Shown here one piece after another: positions 1 to 5,306 of a stretch of 7,058 nucleotides of DNA. Origin of the DNA: Rickettsiales bacterium (GTDB lineage Bacteria > Pseudomonadota > Alphaproteobacteria > Rickettsiales > UBA3002). The translations under genes and the position numbers were made by a program. Position 1 is the stretch's first letter. Each line of letters begins with the position of its first letter. The notes beneath the pieces were generated by a model. The model made no database searches. It saw only the letters and a list, made by a program, of their open reading frames with translations, and was not told the DNA's origin. Location of the stretch: NCBI GenBank assembly GCA_027489915.1, contig JAIXZB010000024.1, forward strand, positions 1 to 7,058, written 5' to 3'.

Positions 1-6
1 GGTGAT

Positions 7-1368
7 ATGCGTTTATTGATTGTTGGAACATTAAGTGGGCAAATTGGGCAGGCCAGCCAGATAGCCAGAGACCGGGGCGCTAAAGTGTCTCAAGTGTCTG
101 ATATAGATCAGGCACATGCCATGCTGTGTGATGGCCATGGCGCTGATGTAATCATGGTGGAAGTGAGCCTTGATATTGCTCGCCTTATAGCACTGATGAA
201 AAGCGAGCGTATTTCAACACCAGTGATTGCTTGCGGCATTGAAGCCGATGCTAAAATTGCAGCCGCGGCTATTCGTGCAGGCGCTAAAGAATACATTCCT
301 CTTCCACCAGATGAAGAACTGATTGCGGCTGTACTTGAAGCGATATCGGAAGAAAGCCATTCGGTAATTCATGGCTCTGAAATTATGCGCCGCACTTTGG
401 CTATGGCCGATCAAGTCGCACCATCGGAGGCAAGCATTTTAATTACGGGCGAATCTGGCACCGGAAAAGAGGTGATTGCGCGCTACATTCATCGCAAGAG
501 CGCGCGTGCAAGCAAGCCTTTTATTGCGGTTAACTGTGCAGCAATCCCTGCAAATCTGATGGAATCAGAATTATTTGGCCATGAAAAAGGTGCCTTTACT
601 GGTGCGCTCAACCGCCGCATTGGTAAATTTGAAGAAGCGAACAACGGTACATTATTGCTCGATGAAATCAGTGAAATGGATATTGGCCTGCAATCGAAAT
701 TACTACGCGCCATACAAGAACGTGAAATCGACCGCGTGGGCGGCACGAAACCCGTTAAAGTGAATATTCGTATTCTTGCAACATCAAACCGAGATTTAGA
801 GGCTGAAGTAAAAAAAGGTACGTTCCGCGAAGATTTATATTACCGCTTAAACGTCATCAGCTTTCCTTTGCCAAAACTGGCTGATAGACTTGATGATATA
901 GCGCCTTTATCGCAGTATTTTATCGAGAAATATTCGAAAGCAAACGGAGTTGCCGTGCGCCCTCTTTCTGCAGAAGCTTTGGCAAAACTGCGTGCCTATG
1001 ATTGGCCTGGAAATGTTCGCCAGCTTGAAAATATCATTCATCGCTCTGTGCTTATGGCACAAGGTAACTACATAGATGAGAATGCTATTTTACTCACGGG
1101 TAAATTAACGGCAACACCTGCAGCAGATACAGTCTCGCCGCCCCCCTCTTCTGTTGCGCCGATTGGCGGCACTGCTTCACCTAACCGTAGTAACATGGTG
1201 GGGCGTACCGTTGAAGATGTAGAGCGTGAACTGATACTAGACACATTAGATTACTGTTTAGGTAACCGCACACAAGCTGCGAATATTCTTGGAATTTCGA
1301 TTCGCACGCTGCGTAATAAAATCAAGCAGTACTCTGATGGTGAAACTATGCGTTCAACCGGAACCTGA
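7..1368 (+). CDS. flbD: FlbD-type sigma-54-dependent flagellar transcriptional activator
   Basis: This 453-residue protein is a cytoplasmic enhancer-binding ATPase that would remodel sigma-54 RNA polymerase at flagellar promoters. Residues 1-113 are receiver-like. Residues about 120-350 form the AAA+ domain: Walker A GESGTGKE at 148-155, the sigma-54-contacting GAFTGA loop at 195-200, Walker B LLLDEI at 216-221, candidate arginine fingers R274 and R280, and sensor II WPGNVRQLEN at 333-342. A Pro/Ser/Ala linker (about 368-395) leads to a Fis-type helix-turn-helix at about 420-441 (NRTQAANILGISIRTLRNK). Whole-length character and size match Caulobacter FlbD, as does its place directly before flhA. 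The receiver lacks the phospho-acceptor Asp (E52 sits there) and the other active-site residues, so control by a partner protein such as FliX is more likely than phosphorylation; that is inference. The ATG lies 6 bases from the window edge, so its ribosome site and promoter cannot be judged. The family call is very secure; the exact symbol is slightly less so. Confidence 0.93.
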   Translation: MRLLIVGTLSGQIGQASQIARDRGAKVSQVSDIDQAHAMLCDGHGADVIMVEVSLDIARLIALMKSERISTPVIACGIEADAKIAAAAIRAGAKEYIPLPPDEELIAAVLEAISEESHSVIHGSEIMRRTLAMADQVAPSEASILITGESGTGKEVIARYIHRKSARASKPFIAVNCAAIPANLMESELFGHEKGAFTGALNRRIGKFEEANNGTLLLDEISEMDIGLQSKLLRAIQEREIDRVGGTKPVKVNIRILATSNRDLEAEVKKGTFREDLYYRLNVISFPLPKLADRLDDIAPLSQYFIEKYSKANGVAVRPLSAEALAKLRAYDWPGNVRQLENIIHRSVLMAQGNYIDENAILLTGKLTATPAADTVSPPPSSVAPIGGTASPNRSNMVGRTVEDVERELILDTLDYCLGNRTQAANILGISIRTLRNKIKQYSDGETMRSTGT

Positions 1369-1369
1369 A

Positions 1370-1374
1370 AAGAG
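1370..1374 (+). promoter_or_regulatory. Weak ribosome binding site for flhA (AAGAG)
   Basis: A purine run AAGAG ends 5 bases before the GTG at 1380 and sits just after the flbD stop codon. It supports the GTG start over in-frame ATGs at 1410, 1425 and 1449, which have no better purine run in front of them. The match to the anti-Shine-Dalgarno sequence is weak, so the true start could be one of those internal ATGs; all lie before the first membrane segment. Confidence 0.45.
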
Positions 1375-1379
1375 CATTC

Positions 1380-3512
1380 GTGGCAGAACCTAGCAACGCA
1401 TTAACCCGTATGAATTTCAGCGCCATGGGGCGCGGTGCGGGTATTACAATGCGACGCATGGATATCCTATTTGCCCTTGGTATTGTTGGAATCCTGACAG
1501 TTCTGGTTATTCCCGTCCCCCCTCTCTTTCTCGATTTGTTGCTGGGTGCATCTTTCACACTATCGATAGTGATTCTGATGACGGCATTGTTTGTCGATAA
1601 ACCGCTGCAAATGAGTTCATTTCCTACCATTCTGCTTATTTCAACATTGCTGCGCTTAGCGCTTAACATTGCCACTACACGACTTATTTTATCTCACGGC
1701 CATGAAGGAGAGCATGCAGCAGGTGAAGTTATTCAGGCATTTGGCGGCTTAATTACAGGTGGTTCTGTACTCATCGGTGCCATTATTTTTGCCATTCTTA
1801 CCATCATTAACTTTGTGGTGATTACGAAAGGTTCTGGTCGTATCGCAGAGGTATCGGCTCGCTTTAGTCTTGATGCAATGCCAGGCAAGCAAATGGCAAT
1901 TGACGCCGATTTATCCGCCGGACTTATTGAAGAAAAAGAAGCAAAAAAACGCCGCAAGGAACTTGAAGATGAAAGTACGTTCTTCGGTGCAATGGACGGA
2001 GCAAGCAAATTCGTGCGAGGCGATGCCATCGCTGGACTTTTGATTACATTCATTAACCTCATTGCAGGTATGATTATTGGTATTGCCATCAACGATTTGG
2101 AATTTGCGGTTGCTGTTGAAACCTACACCAAGCTTACGATTGGTGATGGATTAGTGTCGCAAATACCGGCACTTATCGTATCCACCGCAGCAGGTATGCT
2201 TGTAACCAAGGCGGGGGTCGATGGAACTTCGGACAAGGCAGTACTGGGGCAATTAGCACGCATGCCAGCACCGCTAGGGGTAACAAGCTTTCTGCTTTTT
2301 GCATTTGCATTAGTGCCTGGCATTCCAATGCCGCCATTTTTAATGCTTGCATGCTTATTGGGCTACATTGCTTTCGCCCTCAATAAGACCAATAAAGAAA
2401 AGAAATTGGCAGAAGGCGGCGCCGAAGGTTTAACGCTAGATGCATCGGGTGCAATGACACCTGACGGCAAGCCAGCAGAAGAAATTATGGCAGATACATT
2501 GCGTATCGACACACTTCGGCTGGAGCTTGGTTATGGTTTGTTGCCACTGATAAATTACCAGAAAGGTCACCGCTTGACCGAACAAATCAAAGCATTGCGC
2601 AAGCAAATAGCCAGAGAACTAGGCTTCGTTATGCCTCCCGTTCGGATTCAGGATAATATGCAGCTTCCGGCAAATACCTATGTGATTAAGGTAAAAGAAG
2701 TAGAAGTAGCGCGCGGAGATATTCGCCCAGATATGCTACTTGTGATGGACCCTGCGGGCGGAAAACTGACCTTGCCTGGGGAAGATACAGTGGAACCAAC
2801 GTTTGGATTGCCTGCGATGTGGGTAACAGAAAATTACAGAGAGGAAGCCTTGTTCCGTAACTACACTGTGGTGGACCCTCCCACTGTAGTAACCACACAT
2901 CTTACTGAAATCATTAAGGCAGATATGGCTGAAACGCTTTCATATGCTGAAACCCAGAAGCTACTTGATGAACTTGGGAAAGAGGAACAAAAACTTATTT
3001 CAGAAACTATTCCTGGTCAGATTTCGGTGAGCGGAGTGCAGCGCATTTTACAAAATCTACTCAGCGAACAAATTTCGATACGCGATTTACCAACAATCAT
3101 GGAAGCCGTATCGGAAGCATCGCGCGTGACACAGAATGTAACACTTATTACAGAACATGTGCGCATGCGCTTAGCGCGCCAAATTAGCCACCAAATTACT
3201 AGCGAGGAAGGGTACATCTCTATCCTTGCCATGTCCCCTGCGTGGGAGCAGGCGTTTCTTGAATCCCTCTCAGGTGAAGGGGAAGAGAAAGTATTGGGCA
3301 TGGCTCCAAGCCGTATACAGGAATTTATCAGCGCGGTTCGTACAAAATACGATCAGTTGGCAATGCAGGGAGAAGTACCGGTGTTACTTACCAGTCCGAC
3401 AATCAGACCCTATGTTCGCTCGATTATCGAAAGGTTCCGGCCACAAACACTTGTTGTCTCACAAAATGAGATTCATGCACGTGCACGCATAAAAACCGTT
3501 GGCACGTTATAG
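1380..3512 (+). CDS. flhA: FlhA, flagellar type III export gate protein
   Basis: This 710-residue inner-membrane protein belongs to the FHIPEP family and would form the nonameric ring of the flagellar export gate, coupling proton flow to substrate export. About eight hydrophobic segments lie between residues 28 and 335 (for example 28-47, 49-72, 122-148, 217-236, 302-333). The FHIPEP signature RIAEVSARFSLDAMPGKQM is at 154-172 and the conserved cytoplasmic loop MDGASKFVRGD at 205-215. After an acidic/Gly linker (about 336-370) comes the large cytosolic domain that binds chaperone-substrate complexes, with recognisable late motifs VPVLLTSPTIRPYVR (666-680) and LVVSQNEI (691-698). Length is normal for FlhA (about 690-710). 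The start is GTG, chosen because of the purine run before it and because it gives a usual short N-terminal tail before the first membrane segment. It follows flbD by 11 bases and precedes flhF by 10, so co-transcription is likely. The virulence paralogue family (SctV/LcrD) is excluded mainly by context. Confidence 0.97.
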   Translation: MAEPSNALTRMNFSAMGRGAGITMRRMDILFALGIVGILTVLVIPVPPLFLDLLLGASFTLSIVILMTALFVDKPLQMSSFPTILLISTLLRLALNIATTRLILSHGHEGEHAAGEVIQAFGGLITGGSVLIGAIIFAILTIINFVVITKGSGRIAEVSARFSLDAMPGKQMAIDADLSAGLIEEKEAKKRRKELEDESTFFGAMDGASKFVRGDAIAGLLITFINLIAGMIIGIAINDLEFAVAVETYTKLTIGDGLVSQIPALIVSTAAGMLVTKAGVDGTSDKAVLGQLARMPAPLGVTSFLLFAFALVPGIPMPPFLMLACLLGYIAFALNKTNKEKKLAEGGAEGLTLDASGAMTPDGKPAEEIMADTLRIDTLRLELGYGLLPLINYQKGHRLTEQIKALRKQIARELGFVMPPVRIQDNMQLPANTYVIKVKEVEVARGDIRPDMLLVMDPAGGKLTLPGEDTVEPTFGLPAMWVTENYREEALFRNYTVVDPPTVVTTHLTEIIKADMAETLSYAETQKLLDELGKEEQKLISETIPGQISVSGVQRILQNLLSEQISIRDLPTIMEAVSEASRVTQNVTLITEHVRMRLARQISHQITSEEGYISILAMSPAWEQAFLESLSGEGEEKVLGMAPSRIQEFISAVRTKYDQLAMQGEVPVLLTSPTIRPYVRSIIERFRPQTLVVSQNEIHARARIKTVGTL

Positions 3513-3516
3513 GTAG
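3511..3516 (+). promoter_or_regulatory. Ribosome binding site for flhF (AGGTAG)
   Basis: AGGTAG overlaps the flhA stop codon and lies 6 bases before the ATG at 3523. The spacing favours this ATG over the one at 3529, which would sit 12 bases away. The close coupling to the flhA stop suggests translation of the two genes is linked. Confidence 0.5.
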
Positions 3517-3522
3517 CGCATT

Positions 3523-4515
3523 ATGCGGATGAAACAGATAGAAGCCCCCTCGATGCAAGAAGCGATGCAAATTGCACGCCGCACACTTGGTGTGGATGCG
3601 GTAATGCTGAGATCTGATAAAAAACCCACAGGCATTGTAGTGACGTTTGGTGTGGAAGAGCTAGATGCACTTATCGAAGATACAGCACCACCCATGCAAT
3701 TTAAGCACCCCTCAATGATCAAGAATCAAGATCATGCAACAATTCAGCTAATTGAAAAAACATTGGCATGGCATGGTATCTCGCAGAGGCTGATAAAAAC
3801 AATAAGCACCACTGCTCAGGCTTACGCTTCCTCAAAACGAGGAACTCTGGATGAAGCCGAAACATTACTCTCCGAAACATTGTCGGCTATACTCACTTTT
3901 AAACCCATAAGTTCGATAAACACACTTAAACCTATCATGCTGGTAGGAACGCCAGGGGCTGGAAAAACTTTTGCTATTTCAAAATTGATGGCGGATGCCG
4001 TAAAGCGTAAAGCAAAGCTTCGAGTAATAACCACCGATAGTTCGCGTGCTGCGGCATATGATCAACTTGCGGCATTCACACAAATCATGAATATCTCACT
4101 AGAGATGGCAGATAATCCTGAAATCTTATCGCGCGCACTCACTAATGCACAGGGCTGTGAAGTGCTGATTGATACTGCAGGCTGCAATCCCTATCATTTT
4201 GAAGAACTAAAGCAGCTAGGAGAGCTTGCCAAGCTTCGCCTGATTGAACCAGTGCTAGTATTACCTCTGGGTATTGATGCAGCAGAAGCGCAAGAAGTAG
4301 CGGGTGTATTTGGATTTTTAGATATTGAGCGCTTTTTCATATCGCGCACGGATTGCGCGAGACGCTTTGGCGGGGTGCTTGCCGCAATGGAAACAGGTGA
4401 TTACGCGTTATCTAACGTCAGCGATTCACTGAAGGTTGCTGATGGCTGCCCTGCCCTCACCCCTAAAAAACTTGCGCAGCTTCTGCTGCGCCCAACCCGC
4501 GAACGAACGAGCTAA
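3523..4515 (+). CDS. flhF: FlhF, SRP-type GTPase for polar flagellum placement
   Basis: This 330-residue protein is a signal-recognition-particle-family GTPase. FlhF proteins mark the cell pole and recruit early basal-body parts. Residues 1-31 match the typical FlhF N-terminus (EAPSMQEAMQIARRTLGVDAV at 7-27, quoted in part). Residues about 70-130 are the helical N domain. The G domain has the P-loop GTPGAGKT at 142-149, the SRP-type TTDSSRAAAYDQL at 170-182, DTAG at 217-220 and the guanine-specificity region SRTD at 274-277, followed by G283-G284. Two motifs depart from the classical form: DTAGR reads DTAGC (C221), and TKxD reads SRTD with Arg for Lys; D277, the key specificity residue, is kept. 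Length is shorter than many gamma-proteobacterial or Bacillus FlhF proteins, mostly through a short linker after the N-terminal region. Ffh and FtsY are excluded by the FlhF N-terminus and by lying between flhA and flhG. Confidence 0.93.
   Translation: MRMKQIEAPSMQEAMQIARRTLGVDAVMLRSDKKPTGIVVTFGVEELDALIEDTAPPMQFKHPSMIKNQDHATIQLIEKTLAWHGISQRLIKTISTTAQAYASSKRGTLDEAETLLSETLSAILTFKPISSINTLKPIMLVGTPGAGKTFAISKLMADAVKRKAKLRVITTDSSRAAAYDQLAAFTQIMNISLEMADNPEILSRALTNAQGCEVLIDTAGCNPYHFEELKQLGELAKLRLIEPVLVLPLGIDAAEAQEVAGVFGFLDIERFFISRTDCARRFGGVLAAMETGDYALSNVSDSLKVADGCPALTPKKLAQLLLRPTRERTS
4474..4491. other. Perfect 7-bp hairpin near the end of flhF; terminator-like only on the - strand
   Basis: GCGCAGC (4474-4480) and GCTGCGC (4485-4491) are exact reverse complements separated by the 4-base loop TTCT. 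On the + strand no T-run follows, so it is not an intrinsic terminator for the operon. Read on the - strand the stem is followed three bases later by TTTTTT (complement of the A-run at 4465-4470), the form of an intrinsic terminator. It lies inside the flhF coding sequence (KKLAQLLLR), so the pattern may be a by-product of codons. It ends 26 bases before the flhG ribosome site, where it could also affect mRNA stability or processing. Confidence 0.35.
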
Positions 4516-4517
4516 CC

Positions 4518-4523
4518 AAAGGA
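4518..4523 (+). promoter_or_regulatory. Ribosome binding site for flhG (AAAGGA)
   Basis: AAAGGA sits 7 bases before the ATG at 4531, a near-ideal spacing. It selects this codon over the in-frame ATG two codons later at 4537, which would be 13 bases away. It is one of the two best Shine-Dalgarno matches in the window. Confidence 0.7.
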
Positions 4524-4530
4524 CCATACC

Positions 4531-5292
4531 ATGAATATGACTGAAAAACCCGATAATATTATCGCTATTGCTTCTGGAAAAGGCGGTGTAGGAAAAACAT
4601 GGTTTTCCATCACGCTTGCACATTTGTTTGCACGAGCTGGTAGAAACACGCTCTTGTTTGATGGCGATATTGGCCTAGCAAACGTGGATGTGCAGCTTGG
4701 ACTCACCCCACAACGCGATTTAGGCGCTGTATTTTCAGGGCAATGCAAACTCACCGATGCAATAATTAAGCAAGCGCAACCCAACCTTGATATTATCGCG
4801 GGACGCTCTGGCTCGACTAGCCTTGCAAGCTTAGGTATTCAGAAAATGGAACCTGTGGGCGAGCAATTGCTCGCACTTGCTTCAAGCTATGATTTTGTCA
4901 TTCTCGATTTAGGCGCAGGCATTGAACAACACGTCCAGTATTTAACCTCGCTAGCTAACAAAGTTATCGTTGTCATTACGGATGAACCAACTTCACTTAC
5001 CGATGCATATGCTTTTATTAAACTCTGCGTAACGCGCGATACAGGCCCTCAGGTGCAGGTAGTGGTAAATCAAGCCGCTTCACAAAAAGAAGGTGAAAAA
5101 ACATTCGATACAATCAATCGCGCCTGCACGAACTTCCTTAAATTCTCACCTACATGCCTTGGTGTTGTCCGTAAAGACAACAAAGTGCGTGATGCAATTC
5201 GCCAGCAAACATCGCTCGTGGTTACGGCGCCACATACAACGGCTGCTACCGATGTTGCCACTATATCCATCAAGCTTTTACGCAAAGAATGA
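4531..5292 (+). CDS. flhG: FlhG (FleN/MinD-like) ATPase controlling flagellar number
   Basis: This 253-residue protein is a MinD/ParA-family ATPase. FlhG partners normally limit flagellar number by acting on FlhF. The deviant Walker A is GKGGVGKT at 16-23 with the signature lysine K17. The LFDGDIGLANVD block at 42-53 is typical of FlhG/FleN (usually D-A-D-L-G-L-A-N-V-D). The Walker B region VILDLGAGI at 123-131 matches the FlhG form, which usually reads DTGAGI; here L127 replaces Thr. Position right after flhF separates it from cell-division MinD and from plasmid ParA. It is on the short side: only nine residues precede the first strand, leaving no room for the N-terminal DQAxxLR motif used by some FlhG proteins to stimulate FlhF, and the C-terminus ends ISIKLLRKE without an obvious MinD-like membrane helix. 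Start chosen from the good ribosome site. It ends 14 bases before the next gene. Confidence 0.92.
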   Translation: MNMTEKPDNIIAIASGKGGVGKTWFSITLAHLFARAGRNTLLFDGDIGLANVDVQLGLTPQRDLGAVFSGQCKLTDAIIKQAQPNLDIIAGRSGSTSLASLGIQKMEPVGEQLLALASSYDFVILDLGAGIEQHVQYLTSLANKVIVVITDEPTSLTDAYAFIKLCVTRDTGPQVQVVVNQAASQKEGEKTFDTINRACTNFLKFSPTCLGVVRKDNKVRDAIRQQTSLVVTAPHTTAATDVATISIKLLRKE

Positions 5293-5296
5293 AGGA
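5291..5296 (+). promoter_or_regulatory. Ribosome binding site for the FliK-like gene (GAAGGA)
   Basis: GAAGGA overlaps the flhG stop codon and lies 10 bases before the ATG at 5307. A nearer ATG at 5300 is only 3 bases away and opens a four-codon dead end (stop at 5312-5314), so the ATG at 5307 is the real start. The overlap with the flhG stop suggests translational coupling. Confidence 0.6.
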
Positions 5297-5306
5297 TTGA
5301 TGCGTC

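Noticed and set aside
810..816. A-runs forming A AAA AAA slippery heptamers (also at 1943-1949 and 6854-6861)
   Set aside because: Frames on both sides continue the same well-conserved proteins, no stimulating structure is evident, and such Lys runs are common at this base composition.
1733..2092. A 119-codon open frame on the - strand inside flhA
   Set aside because: It is the mirror of flhA membrane and signature codons, has no recognisable domain, and lies fully inside a certain gene; other - strand frames in the window are the same kind of shadow.
3500..3518. A sigma-54 -24-like TGGCACG at the end of flhA, just before flhF
   Set aside because: The required GC of the -12 element is not at the right spacing (GT is there instead), and the site is inside the flhA coding end with flhF only 10 bases downstream of the stop.
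4861..4872. Perfect 12-base palindrome GAGCAATTGCTC inside flhG
   Set aside because: A single short palindrome in coding sequence with no second copy seen; expected by chance.
4531..5292. Cell-division MinD or plasmid ParA as the identity of the ATPase
   Set aside because: The FDGDIGLANVD block, the D-x-GAGI Walker B form and the position directly after flhF fit FlhG/FleN; no minC/minE or parB/parS is next to it.
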